Assembly (NCBI RefSeq): GCF_026344135.1
Contig: NZ_JAPKNA010000001.1
Location: 558,001 to 622,000 of the forward strand
Direction of reading: 5' to 3'
Source: Alcaligenes parafaecalis
GTDB lineage: Bacteria > Pseudomonadota > Gammaproteobacteria > Burkholderiales > Burkholderiaceae_B
DNA: 64,000 nt
This document shows, piece by piece, positions 24,426-32,966 of the stretch. Position 1 is the stretch's first letter. The number at the start of each line of letters is the position of its first letter. The notes under the pieces were generated by a model. The model made no database searches. It saw only the letters and a list, made by a program, of their open reading frames with translations, and had not been told where the DNA came from. Made by a program: the position numbers and the translations under genes.

Positions 24426-25046
24426 ATGAGTTCTAATGTTTTCTGGTTGTTCTTGCCCGCCTGTTTTGCCCTGAATATGGCCTTCGGACCCAATAATCTG
24501 CTGTCCATGACGGTAGGGGCCAAGCAAGGGGTGTCGACTGCCCTGGTGGCGGCCATGGGGCGTCTGGTCGCTTTTGCCATCATGATTGTGGTGGCGGCCT
24601 TGGGGATGGGCACCTTGCTGATGGTCTCGGAAACGGCCTTTACCGTGGTCAAGCTTGCGGGGGCGGCGTATCTGATTTGGCTGGGCATCAAGGTGTTGCG
24701 TGCCAGTGGCAAAACATCAGCAGAGCAGACTGAGGTGAGCAAAAAAGATATCTGGGGCCTGGTGCGTCAGGAGTTCTTCGTGGCTATTGGCAATCCTAAG
24801 GCCATTCTGATCTTCACCGCCTTCTTCCCGCAGTTTGTGGATATGAATAACTATTGGGCCAGCTTCATGACACAAGGAGTGATTTTTCTGCTGCTGGAAG
24901 TGATCGCGATTGCGGCATATGCCTATGTGGGGACCAGGCTGACAGGTGTGATGCAAAATGCGCGTGGTCTGCGCTGGGTGAACCGTATCAGCGGCAGCAT
25001 GATGATAGGCTTTGGTGTGATCCTGGCCATGGCGCGACGTTCCTGA
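24426..25046 (+). CDS. LysE/RhtB-family amino-acid exporter
   Basis: 206 residues with six hydrophobic segments. Family motifs: FALNMAFGPNNLLSMTVGAKQG near the N-terminus (the GPN motif) and LAGAAYLIWLGIKVLRAS. RhtB/LysE proteins export amino acids or similar metabolites across the inner membrane; the substrate here is unknown. It stands alone with a terminator directly after. TTGACA at 24347 may belong to its promoter. Confidence 0.9.
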   Translation: MSSNVFWLFLPACFALNMAFGPNNLLSMTVGAKQGVSTALVAAMGRLVAFAIMIVVAALGMGTLLMVSETAFTVVKLAGAAYLIWLGIKVLRASGKTSAEQTEVSKKDIWGLVRQEFFVAIGNPKAILIFTAFFPQFVDMNNYWASFMTQGVIFLLLEVIAIAAYAYVGTRLTGVMQNARGLRWVNRISGSMMIGFGVILAMARRS

Positions 25047-25081
25047 TGTGAAACCTGATCTGGCCGCTCAAGCCAGACAGC

Positions 25082-25110
25082 AAAAAGCTCTCTTTGCGAG
25101 AGCTTTTTTT
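25082..25110 (+). terminator. Terminator of the LysE-family gene
   Basis: AAAAAGCTCTC-TTTGC-GAGAGCTTTTTTT. Confidence 0.88.
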
Positions 25111-25348
25111 ATGCCTATCACAGGCCTGAGAAGGCCAAGCCTCATGTTTTTACTGGCGTTTTTAGGTTCAATACACAGAACTTGAAAAATCCCATGTGGT
25201 TGTGTGAAGCACCTGTTTTGTTTGTGTTTCTATTTGTACAGGGTAAACACTGAATATGCTGTTTAACGCTTGAAGTTTGTAATTTTTTTGTTAGGATAAA
25301 AATTCGTTCTAGGCTTTCTTGATTAAATAAACAGCAGGAGGTTTGGAT

Positions 25349-25408
25349 ATGAATGACATGCCCATGAACTGGCCCAGTGATTTTCCGAGCAAGCACGATT
25401 CAATATAA
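25349..25408 (+). CDS. Putative 19-residue small protein
   Basis: ATG AAT GAC ... TAA encodes MNDMPMNWPSDFPSKHDSI. The case rests on context: AGCAGGAGG lies eight bases before the ATG, and a strong terminator lies 36 bases after the stop, so a transcript of about 120 bases is likely. No hydrophobic segment and no codon run suggesting attenuation. It could be a small protein, or the unit could be a small RNA with a chance frame. Confidence 0.4.
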   Translation: MNDMPMNWPSDFPSKHDSI

Positions 25409-25443
25409 ATTTCCAAGAAAGACGGAGACCATTAACCAGCTTG

Positions 25444-25465
25444 GCCGCCCTATGGGCGGCTTTTT
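25444..25465 (+). terminator. Terminator after the 19-residue frame
   Basis: GCCGCCC-TAT-GGGCGGC then five T residues. Confidence 0.85.
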
Positions 25466-25647
25466 CATTGGTGCCTGATTGTTCTGTTTTTTATATCGGT
25501 ATGCCTTGAGGCTGAGCTGGTCGTTTATTGATAAGATTCAAATTCTGAACAGCCCAAGGATGGAAAGTTTCACAGGGCTACCTTAAATTAGGTTTTATTG
25601 CGTTTTAATGCATTGGGTGGCTCGGGAAAATACGGAGCAGAAAAAGA

Positions 25648-26106
25648 ATGAATGGTATCAAGGTCTTGTTTGTTTTGTGTTTTCCCCTGCTTCTTGGCGC
25701 TTGCTCCAGTATTGCCGTTACTTATCATAGCGACCCCGAAGGAGCCACTGTCGTTTGCAATGGCAGTGTCTACGGCGAGACTCCGCTGACCATTAACTAT
25801 AAGCTTAGGGATGTCGATAAACGCCTGGGCATTCTTTATACAGATCCTTGTTATGCGCAGTGGCTCAGTGAATACCGAGTCTCGTATACCAATCGGGTGC
25901 CTCTGCCCCCGATCCCGGTTTTCGGCTATCAAATGGCCAAACGGCCTCTGGGTGACGGCTATGCACAGGATGCAGATTACGGCTTGCGCGTGCAGACTTT
26001 GCGTCAGATGCGAGAACAGCAAGAAGAAAACCGCAGATTGATGCAAGCCCAACTCCGAGAGCAGCGTAAAACCAATTGCCTGCTGGAGGGGAAGTCAAAA
26101 TGTTAG
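25648..26106 (+). CDS. PEGA-domain lipoprotein
   Basis: 152 residues. MNGIKVLFVLCFPLLLGAC is a lipoprotein signal (LLGAC). The mature start, VTYHSDPEGATVVCNGSVYG, then ETPLTINYKL, is a PEGA domain, a small beta-sandwich common in cell-surface proteins. The C-terminal half is a charged helix rich in Arg, Gln and Glu (LRQMREQQEENRRLMQAQLR), likely a coiled coil. Envelope role inferred; substrate or partner unknown. Confidence 0.8.
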   Translation: MNGIKVLFVLCFPLLLGACSSIAVTYHSDPEGATVVCNGSVYGETPLTINYKLRDVDKRLGILYTDPCYAQWLSEYRVSYTNRVPLPPIPVFGYQMAKRPLGDGYAQDADYGLRVQTLRQMREQQEENRRLMQAQLREQRKTNCLLEGKSKC

Positions 26107-26208
26107 TGCCCCCTTGGGCAGGTATTAACTTGTACTATGGCGCCTGATCAAGATTGACCAAGCATCTTGGCCAAGATTTCTTATTTTTAAAGGTAGGCAG
26201 GTTCCTTA

Positions 26209-26517
26209 ATGAGTAATTCAAAGCGGGTAGATCTGGGCGGCCTTGTAGGTGTCGCTTTTTGGATGTTGCTTCTGGGCGCTTTATTTGTAGGCTTTGTCTA
26301 CCTCTTGTCCTTTCCATGGGCCTGGGTTGTGAAGGTGGCAATTGGCCTGGAAGTTGTGTTGCTGCTCATGGCTTTGATGATGGAAGTTTCCGCGAAGGAC
26401 GTGGATGGAGCCGGGGGCTGGGCGACGTTCGGGTTTGTGTTGGGACATGCCTGGATATTCGCTGCCGCACTGGTTTTGCGCGGCATCGTGCTGGTGGGGC
26501 AGTGGATTTTTGGCTGA
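26209..26517 (+). CDS. Small membrane protein, three helices
   Basis: 102 residues with hydrophobic segments at about 10-33, 38-60 and 75-100 (VAFWMLLLGALFVGFVYLL; VAIGLEVVLLLMALMM; FGFVLGHAWIFAAALVLRG). A charged loop SAKDVDGAGG separates the last two. No family recognised. AGGTAGGCAGG lies 10-20 bases before the ATG. Stands between the PEGA lipoprotein and the LacI regulator with its own spacing. Confidence 0.7.
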   Translation: MSNSKRVDLGGLVGVAFWMLLLGALFVGFVYLLSFPWAWVVKVAIGLEVVLLLMALMMEVSAKDVDGAGGWATFGFVLGHAWIFAAALVLRGIVLVGQWIFG

Positions 26518-26606
26518 TGTTGGCGGGTTCACCGCCTTGTTCCGCGTAAACAAGCCCTCAGGGCTATGCTATTTTCTTCTCTTTCCCTTTTCTGATTGAT
26601 CCAGCC

Positions 26607-27644
26607 TTGCCACGTTCCTCTACTACCCCCTCTCGCCGTATCACCATCCGCGATGTCGCCAAGGCGGCAGGGGTGTCTTTGACGACGGTTTCACACGCTT
26701 TGAATGATAGGGGAGTCGTGGACCCCTTGACGCGGGCCAAGGTGAAGCAGATTGCTGCGGATATGGGCTATCGGCCCAATGTTCGGGCGCAGCGTTTGCG
26801 CTCTGGCTCGGCCAATAGTATTGCGCTGGTTTCTTCCATGCCTTTTGCCGTGTCGGGTGGGGTTTCGCGTCTGGGCTTCATGATGGAAGTGGCGGGGATT
26901 GCAGCAGAAGCCGCCATGCGGCGTGGTCTGGCCCTGGTCTTTGTTCCTCCTCTGGAGAATGCACAGGCCTTTCTGGAAGGCCTGGATATTGATGGAGCGA
27001 TTCTGCTTGAACCCATGACGGATGACCCGAATGTGCGCTTGTTGCAAGAGCGGGGCGTGGCCCTGGTGTCGATTGGGCGTCAAGGGGGCGGTGCAGAAAG
27101 CATTCCTTTTATTGATCTGCAATCCACAGCAACGGCGCATTTGCTGTTGAACCATCTGTGGGAACAAGGGCGGCGACGTATTGCGCTGGTGCAAAGCAGC
27201 GCGGCGCGGGATTCCTATGCCAGTCACAAGAAAGCCTATGAGAACTTTGCGACGGCGCATGCCATGCCTTTGCGCTATATGCAGGTAGAGGAAAGCCTGG
27301 GAGAAGTCGGGGGCCACAAAGCATGTGCGAAGTTGCTGGCTCAGTATCCGGATACGGATGCCTTATGTGTGCCTGTGGATGCCTTTGCGGTTGGTGCTCT
27401 GGAGGCTGTACAGCAAGCCGGTTTGCGAGTTCCGCAAGATGTGATGATCGCAACCCGTTACGACGGTTTGCGTGCTCGAACTGCAGAACCCGCCTTGACT
27501 GCAGTGGATCTGCATCTGGAGCAAGTGGCTACCTTGGCGGTCGAGCTCTTGTTTGAACATTTGTCGGGCGACAAGAGCCGCATGTCGGCATTGGGCCCGA
27601 AGCCGGAGCTTCGGGCCCGCGCGTCTACCCAGTTGGATGATTAA
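26607..27644 (+). CDS. LacI-family transcriptional regulator
   Basis: 345 residues starting at TTG 26607, the only usable start before the HTH (ITIRDVAKAAGVSLTTVSHA, residues 12-31). The periplasmic-binding-like sensor domain follows, with SIALVSSMPF, GAILLEPMTDDP-like sequence and DVMIATRYDGL. It faces the minus-strand operon TauE-amidohydrolase-NCS2, its stop overlapping that of the TauE gene by four bases. The operon promoter holds LacI-type operators, so it probably represses that operon until a purine, pyrimidine or related ring compound binds. The effector is not knowable from sequence. Confidence 0.9.
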   Translation: MPRSSTTPSRRITIRDVAKAAGVSLTTVSHALNDRGVVDPLTRAKVKQIAADMGYRPNVRAQRLRSGSANSIALVSSMPFAVSGGVSRLGFMMEVAGIAAEAAMRRGLALVFVPPLENAQAFLEGLDIDGAILLEPMTDDPNVRLLQERGVALVSIGRQGGGAESIPFIDLQSTATAHLLLNHLWEQGRRRIALVQSSAARDSYASHKKAYENFATAHAMPLRYMQVEESLGEVGGHKACAKLLAQYPDTDALCVPVDAFAVGALEAVQQAGLRVPQDVMIATRYDGLRARTAEPALTAVDLHLEQVATLAVELLFEHLSGDKSRMSALGPKPELRARASTQLDD

Positions 27645-28345
27645 GTCAGCATGACGGCCAGACCGGAGACGGTCGCAAAGACCAGAACTCCGATACGCAG
27701 GCGGCGTTGATCCAGCCTGTGATGAACCAGGCTACTCAAGCCCATACCAAGCAATAGTGCAGGCAGGCACAAGACGGCGTAGCTCAGGTGTGACCAGGCC
27801 AAGGCGCCTGATAAACCCAGCACGATTAGCGAGATCACTTCCCCCACCAGAAAGCACAAGGCGACTGTCGAGCGCAAGGTGGCGACGGGGGCATGCTGAT
27901 ACACCAGAGCCAAGGGTGGGCCGCCAATACCGGTCGCTGTTTCCGTAATTCCGGTGACCAGGCCCGTGGCAATAAAGGCTTTTTTGCCAGGCGTAAAACT
28001 GGGGGCCAGGACCGAGGCCAGTACAGCCAACAAGGTGCTGATACCCACGAATTGGTTTAACCAATAAGTGGATAGGACCAACAAAATGCCCAGCCCGGCA
28101 AAGGTGCCTGCAAAACGTCCAACGGTAATCCAGCCTGCTCCACTGCGGTCAATTGCCCCGCGTTCCCGCCAGGCGACATAGGCGTTCAAGGGCAACATCA
28201 GGAACAGGAGTGCTCCAGGAATGGCTTCGGGGTGAACCAATGCCAGGACCGGGACCACGATCAGGGCAAAACCCATGCCGCTGGCCCCTTGGATAAAGGC
28301 GCCAGCCAGGACAGCCGCGAAAGCAATTAACAAACCTGCTGTCAT
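27641..28345 (-). CDS. TauE/SafE-family membrane permease
   Basis: 234 residues, about seven to eight membrane helices, with the TauE/SafE (UPF0721) motif FIQGASGMGFALIVVPVLAL and a second half TGITETATGIGGPPLALVY. The family exports sulfite, sulfonates or other small organic anions. Its start overlaps the end of the amidohydrolase gene by four bases (ATGA). Third gene of the operon and possibly the exit route for a product of that pathway. Confidence 0.88.
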   Translation of the reverse strand: MTAGLLIAFAAVLAGAFIQGASGMGFALIVVPVLALVHPEAIPGALLFLMLPLNAYVAWRERGAIDRSGAGWITVGRFAGTFAGLGILLVLSTYWLNQFVGISTLLAVLASVLAPSFTPGKKAFIATGLVTGITETATGIGGPPLALVYQHAPVATLRSTVALCFLVGEVISLIVLGLSGALAWSHLSYAVLCLPALLLGMGLSSLVHHRLDQRRLRIGVLVFATVSGLAVMLT

Positions 28346-29772
28346 GCCAGGGCCTTTTCCTGCTCTGCGTGACGGGCCAGATGCTCGGTGGATGGGGCAT
28401 GGAGTTTGCGAATATCCGATTGGGCGACCGCGTGGCGAGCCAGTTCACGGACTTCTTCCAGCAAGGGCAAGGGGTCCCAATCCACAGGCTGCCCTTCCCA
28501 CAGACGCAGCTTGCCTTGGACGACGACGGCGCTGATCTGGTCGCGGGCGGCAATCCGTACCAGCTCCCAGGGCAGATCCCAGGAAGGCGTCATTTCAGGC
28601 ACCTGCAGGTCCACCACTAGAAAGTCGGCTTGAGCACCCACACGAATCTGTCCGGTTTGAGTCCCCAGGCCAATGACATCGGCACCGCCTCGGGTGGCCA
28701 TATCCAGCCAGGTCCAGCCAGCGCCGCAGGAAGAATCGCCCACCATCATGCCAAAGGCAAAGCGTTGTGCGGCCTCGCCATAATCCATCATGCGAAAGGC
28801 GTCGCTGCGTGTGCCGTCTGTTCCCATGCCCAGCCGTATCCCCTGAACTCGCATGGCTTCTGCTGGGGCAACCGCATTGCCTTTCCAGGCGCTGGCAACG
28901 GGGTTGTAGGAAACAGCAGCATTCAGGTCTGCCAGCAGACGGATCTCGCTGGGGGTTACCAAGGTGGCATGGGCCAGCAAAGAGGCTGAGCCCAGCGCCC
29001 CGATGTGAGCCAGATGCTCGATGGGACGGCGGCCGTGGGCATTCAAGGAACGCTCAACCGCGACCAGATGCTCGTTGGCATGCGTCTGGAAAACACGACC
29101 GGCTTCTTCACTCATGGCATAGACGCGATGCAACATGGCGTCACTGGCGGCCTCGGGAATGGAAATGGCCAGTGAGGGGCTGATCAAATCGTGGTGCTCC
29201 CATTGCTGTAAGTGGGCTTGGGCGCGAGCCAGAATCGGCTCGGCGTCAAATAGTACCGCGCCGTGCTTGTCGTTGCAGATCAGGCCCAATACGCAGCGTA
29301 TTCCCACGTCCGTAGTGGCTTGCACAATGGCATCCAGGTCTTCCGAGGAGCGCGTACCGGCATCGCAGACAGTGGTGAAACCGCCGCGCAAGGCTTCCAG
29401 TGCCGACAGCTTGCTGGAGGCATACAGATGGCGCGCGTTCAAGGTACTTTCCAGGGGCACCCATACGCGGCGGAAAATCTCCGAGGGCTCGCCGTAAACC
29501 AGCGATTTTCCATAAGACTGGGTGACGTGGTGGTGTGCATCGATAAAGCCGGGCATCAATAAATGGCCGGGCAGGCTGAGCCGAGGCAGTTCAGGGTGAC
29601 GGGTCGCGATGTCCTGAACCGTGCCAATATCACTAAAGCGACCTTCTTCAATGACGACAGCGTGTCCGCCTACAGGTCCTTGTGGCAGTAAAAGATGTTC
29701 AGGCTCCAGAATGCGGGCGTGGGCCAGGTCTTGGGATTGGAATAAAGCAGCGTGATTCATGACACAGCTCAT
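28342..29772 (-). CDS. Amidohydrolase, chlorohydrolase/cytosine deaminase type
   Basis: 476 residues, TrzA/AtzA/guanine-deaminase-like. Metal ligands: H80 and H82 in GFIDAHHHV, further histidines in FQTHANEH and LAHATL, and Asp in MGTDGT. Such cytoplasmic enzymes deaminate or dechlorinate nitrogen heterocycles. Context with an NCS2 nucleobase permease points to a purine, pyrimidine or related ring as substrate. The ATG at 29772 overlaps the permease stop (TAATG), so translation is coupled. A second ATG lies four codons in. Confidence 0.88.
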   Translation of the reverse strand: MSCVMNHAALFQSQDLAHARILEPEHLLLPQGPVGGHAVVIEEGRFSDIGTVQDIATRHPELPRLSLPGHLLMPGFIDAHHHVTQSYGKSLVYGEPSEIFRRVWVPLESTLNARHLYASSKLSALEALRGGFTTVCDAGTRSSEDLDAIVQATTDVGIRCVLGLICNDKHGAVLFDAEPILARAQAHLQQWEHHDLISPSLAISIPEAASDAMLHRVYAMSEEAGRVFQTHANEHLVAVERSLNAHGRRPIEHLAHIGALGSASLLAHATLVTPSEIRLLADLNAAVSYNPVASAWKGNAVAPAEAMRVQGIRLGMGTDGTRSDAFRMMDYGEAAQRFAFGMMVGDSSCGAGWTWLDMATRGGADVIGLGTQTGQIRVGAQADFLVVDLQVPEMTPSWDLPWELVRIAARDQISAVVVQGKLRLWEGQPVDWDPLPLLEEVRELARHAVAQSDIRKLHAPSTEHLARHAEQEKALA

Positions 29773-31109
29773 TAAGAATGTTGAAGGGGGACGGCTTTGG
29801 CCGAGCGCTGACCCACGTGAATGAACAGGTAGTTCAGCACAGCAGCCGTCAGGGCACCCATAGCGACGCCGTTGGACAGCAGCAAACGCAGTTGGGCGGG
29901 GAGTTGGTCGTAAATGCCGGGGACAACAATGGGCAGCAAACCGATGGCCAGGGCCGTGGCGACGACGTACATGGCGGAGTGACCGCGCAGATCAACTTTG
30001 CGCAACATGTCTATGCCCATCGTGCCCACAATGGCAAAGACCACCAGGCCGGTTGCGCCAATGACGGAGGCCGGGATCACGCTAATCAGGGCGGACAGGG
30101 GCGAGAACACGCCAAAGAGAATCAGAAAGAGCCCGCCGACGGCGGTGACATAGCGCGAACGTACTTGAGTGGCGCGGATGATGCCGATGTTCTCGCCGCT
30201 GGTAATGATGAGCGAGGTCCCGAAAATGCCGCCCAGCAAAGAGGCCAGCCCATCACCGCGAATCGTGTTGGGTACTTGGGCTTGTTGCTCGGCCTCGTCT
30301 TCCTTGCCCAGGACTTCATTCAAGGCAATGGTCTGGCCGGTGGCCTCCACCATGGAAATTAAGGTGAACAGCAGCAGCGGCAAAGCAGCAATCAGATCAA
30401 AGTTGGGTGGGCCGAAAGGGAAGGGGGAGGGCAGAGCCAACAGAGGTCCGCTGCCTACGCCACTCAGACTGATAGCGCCCATCAAGGCGGCGGACAGGGC
30501 ACCCACAATCAAACCCAGCAAGATGGCCAGTTGGCGGCACATTCCTTTCAGCAGACGCGCAAAGAGTACGGTGGAGGCAATGGTGATCAAGGCCAGCAGC
30601 AGATTGTCGGTATTGCCAAAATTGGCGCTACCGGGTGTACCAGCGATCAGCTTGCCGGAGATCTGTGCCAGGTTGATCGCTACCAGCAAGAGCATGATGC
30701 CAATGACCAGCGCGGGGAAGTAACGCAGAAAGCGTTTGAAGATAGGGACGATCAGAAAGTAGAGCAAGGCAGACAGAATGACGGCGCCGGAGGCCGTAGG
30801 CAGATCGGTTTGTTGCGCGATCAGAATGAACAAGATAATGGGTGCGCCGCCAGGCAACATCACAAAAGGCAGTTTTGCACCTATGCCAGCCGGGCCGAAG
30901 GATTGGATCAAGGTGCCTATGCCACAGACCAGAAAGGTGGCGCTAAGCAATTGGGTGGTCAGAGCGGCATCAAAACCCAGGGCCTTGCTCATCAAAAAAA
31001 CAGCGGCGATGGGCGAGGCGGCCATGACCAGTACGTGTTGCAGCCCGAAGGCAATCATGCGCTGGGGGGAATACAGCTCATCCACTTGCGCCGTGGAGGT
31101 GTTTTTCAT
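29772..31109 (-). CDS. NCS2-family nucleobase/xanthine permease
   Basis: 445 residues, 14 hydrophobic segments typical of uracil/xanthine:cation symporters (UraA/XanQ). Family signatures include FVMLPGGAPIILFIL, SMVEATGQTIALNEVLG and TSLIITSGENIGIIRATQV. It brings a nucleobase-like ring into the cell for the amidohydrolase encoded next. First gene of the operon, with AGGAGACACTG before the ATG and a promoter overlapped by LacI-type operators. Exact ring specificity unknown. Confidence 0.92.
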   Translation of the reverse strand: MKNTSTAQVDELYSPQRMIAFGLQHVLVMAASPIAAVFLMSKALGFDAALTTQLLSATFLVCGIGTLIQSFGPAGIGAKLPFVMLPGGAPIILFILIAQQTDLPTASGAVILSALLYFLIVPIFKRFLRYFPALVIGIMLLLVAINLAQISGKLIAGTPGSANFGNTDNLLLALITIASTVLFARLLKGMCRQLAILLGLIVGALSAALMGAISLSGVGSGPLLALPSPFPFGPPNFDLIAALPLLLFTLISMVEATGQTIALNEVLGKEDEAEQQAQVPNTIRGDGLASLLGGIFGTSLIITSGENIGIIRATQVRSRYVTAVGGLFLILFGVFSPLSALISVIPASVIGATGLVVFAIVGTMGIDMLRKVDLRGHSAMYVVATALAIGLLPIVVPGIYDQLPAQLRLLLSNGVAMGALTAAVLNYLFIHVGQRSAKAVPLQHS

Positions 31110-31177
31110 CAGTGTCTCCTGTGCTGCGTTGTCAGGGTCTCAAGGAGCCTGCCGCAGTCCTTTAGGTTTTTATCGAA

Positions 31178-31232
31178 TTTATGAGTAAAACGATTTGGTT
31201 GGCAATTTTAAGTCTAACCAAATCGTTTTGGT
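31178..31232 (-). promoter_or_regulatory. Operon promoter with two LacI-type operators
   Basis: On the minus strand, TTGCCA (31205-31200) and CATAAA (31183-31178) are 16 bases apart. The spacer (31199-31184) reads ACCAAATCGTTTTACT, one operator. A second, ACCAAATCGTTTTGGT, lies at 31217-31232 on the plus strand. Its two halves (ACCAAATC and GTTTTGGT) are inverted with a central CG, the LacI-family hallmark. The copies are inverted with respect to each other. A repressor bound in the spacer would block polymerase directly. Confidence 0.75.
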
Positions 31233-31311
31233 AGTGTATTAATGCTTTTCTAAAAAGTCGATGTGGAAAACAAATAAGGATTATTGCTTTAGGCTGAAAT
31301 AGCCTGTTGAA

Positions 31312-31411
<100 letters not shown>

Positions 31412-31451
31412 AGGAGGCTGGGGGCAGGAGACAGCGTGGCCAGTTCCGCCA

Positions 31452-31487
31452 TTCAGGCAGTCAGCCTTGACTGCCTGAAGCGCTTTT
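31452..31487 (+). terminator. Hairpin with 12-bp perfect stem
   Basis: TTCAGGCAGTCA pairs exactly with TGACTGCCTGAA, then GCGCTTTTTT on the plus strand. No plus-strand gene precedes it. It may act for the minus-strand cupin gene ending at 31502, where the T run would lie before the stem, or for an unseen plus-strand transcript across the repeat. Confidence 0.55.
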
Positions 31488-31501
31488 TTAAGTAACAGGC
31501 T

Positions 31502-31831
31502 TTAATCCACGATGTACAGCGTGGCGCCTGTTTGGGTAGAGGAACGGTGCGGCTCGGCATTATCGGCCACGTGGTAAGACTGTCCGGGCTCCAGAGTGAA
31601 GCGGCGTCCGTCTTCCAGTTCTGTGTCCAGCTTGCCTTCCAGGCACAGCAGCATATGGCCTTTTACGCACCAATGATCGGCCAGATAACCGGGGCTGTAT
31701 TCCACCATGCGTACGCGGATAGGGCCAAACTGCTGGGTGCGCCACAGGGCCATGCCTGTCTCGCCTTTGTGTTCGGTGGGGGTGATGTCGGACCAGTTGA
31801 CGGTGCAAAAGGGTAAGTTCTTGATATCCAT
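31502..31831 (-). CDS. DHCW-motif cupin-fold protein
   Basis: 109 residues with the named motif ADHWCVKGHMLLCLEGKLDT followed by EPGQSYHVADNAEPHRS. This is a small single-domain cupin, with histidines in position for a metal. The role of this family is not known. It starts MDIKNLPFCTVNWSDI, the usual family start. Monocistronic. Confidence 0.88.
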   Translation of the reverse strand: MDIKNLPFCTVNWSDITPTEHKGETGMALWRTQQFGPIRVRMVEYSPGYLADHWCVKGHMLLCLEGKLDTELEDGRRFTLEPGQSYHVADNAEPHRSSTQTGATLYIVD

Positions 31832-32026
31832 GCTTGCGGCTCGTGAGAAGGGATTGTGAGCATAGTAGGCCTGTTCTCGGGTTTTGGCCTGCTGGTCTGG
31901 CTATTTTCCCTGATACAGGCAATTTCAATTTTGAGGTTTGCTGACGACTCAAAGGCCGTGGAATCAGGAATACTCGCGCTCAACAGGGGCTGGTCAGGGC
32001 ACTTGTACTAATAAAAGGGGAAGCGC

Positions 32027-32821
32027 ATGAATCTGTCTCAATCATTTTTATCGGCACGACGTCTGGGGCGGTGGAGCTTGTTAAGCGCCGCTTTAGTTCT
32101 GGCAGCATGCAGCAACGTGCCGCCGCAGTCTGCGCAGCACGCTGTCTCGGCATCGGCTGTACCCCAAGCGAAGGCGAGCTTGGGAACCCAATGGGGGGAA
32201 GGGCGCGAGTCACGGGTTTATTCTGTCCAGGCCCAGCGTGTCGAGCCGCAGCGCGATGAGCTGCAATTCAGCTATTCCGATGAGCAAAGTATTCGTCGGG
32301 CCTTGGGAAGCAATCTGGATGCACAACGCAGCATTTTGCTGGATAAAGGCAATGTAGAGCTGTCCGTACATGATGCAAGCGACAAGCCTTTGACTATCTA
32401 TAGCAGCGTGGGCCAAAACAATTATCAATTGGCCGGCAAGGAGGGCGAGCGATATGTGCTGGTCTATACCAATCGCAGCGGAACGCCTTATGAAATCATT
32501 ACAACCGTAGATGGCTTGGATGTATTGTCCGGCAAGCCGGGTAGTCGTCGTCATAACGGCTATATGTTGCAAGCCGGGGCTGTGCTGCGTATTGAAGGGT
32601 TTCGCAAGAGCGCAGAAGAAGTGGCGGCCTTCCGTTTCTCCAGTAAAGATAGGGCGTATGCCGCTAACAGCCTGGCGGGCGATACACGTAATATTGGCGT
32701 GATCGGTACTGTGCTTTACGAGGTACGTCCCGTGCAGCCGCGTCAACCTGCTGCTCAGACGCCTAATCCCTTTCCAGGGGATGACAGCAAGGGCCAGTAC
32801 GCAGCACCGCCGCGTTACTAA
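32027..32821 (+). CDS. Lipoprotein of unknown function
   Basis: 264 residues. MNLSQSFLSARRLGRWSLLS then ALVLAACS gives a lipobox with Cys28. The mature domain is mostly beta (RSILLDKGNVELSVHDASDK, LTIYSSVGQNNYQLAGKEGE, YVLVYTNRSGTPYEIITTVD), with RHNGYMLQAGAVLRIEGF near the end and a proline-rich tail. The pattern suggests a periplasmic or surface beta-sandwich. AAAGGGGAAGCGC precedes the ATG. No family named with confidence. Confidence 0.75.
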   Translation: MNLSQSFLSARRLGRWSLLSAALVLAACSNVPPQSAQHAVSASAVPQAKASLGTQWGEGRESRVYSVQAQRVEPQRDELQFSYSDEQSIRRALGSNLDAQRSILLDKGNVELSVHDASDKPLTIYSSVGQNNYQLAGKEGERYVLVYTNRSGTPYEIITTVDGLDVLSGKPGSRRHNGYMLQAGAVLRIEGFRKSAEEVAAFRFSSKDRAYAANSLAGDTRNIGVIGTVLYEVRPVQPRQPAAQTPNPFPGDDSKGQYAAPPRY

Positions 32822-32966
32822 GTCTTGATCGTCTTCTTCGCCAGAATCGGTAAGCGGTTCTGGCGAAGTCGAGAGTGGCGGATATCGGGATACAAACGTC
32901 CTGGCGGGAAACTACGCGCTTGGAGCCCCGGAATGTCTCTGTTAAGGTGTGCCAGGATTAGCCACT

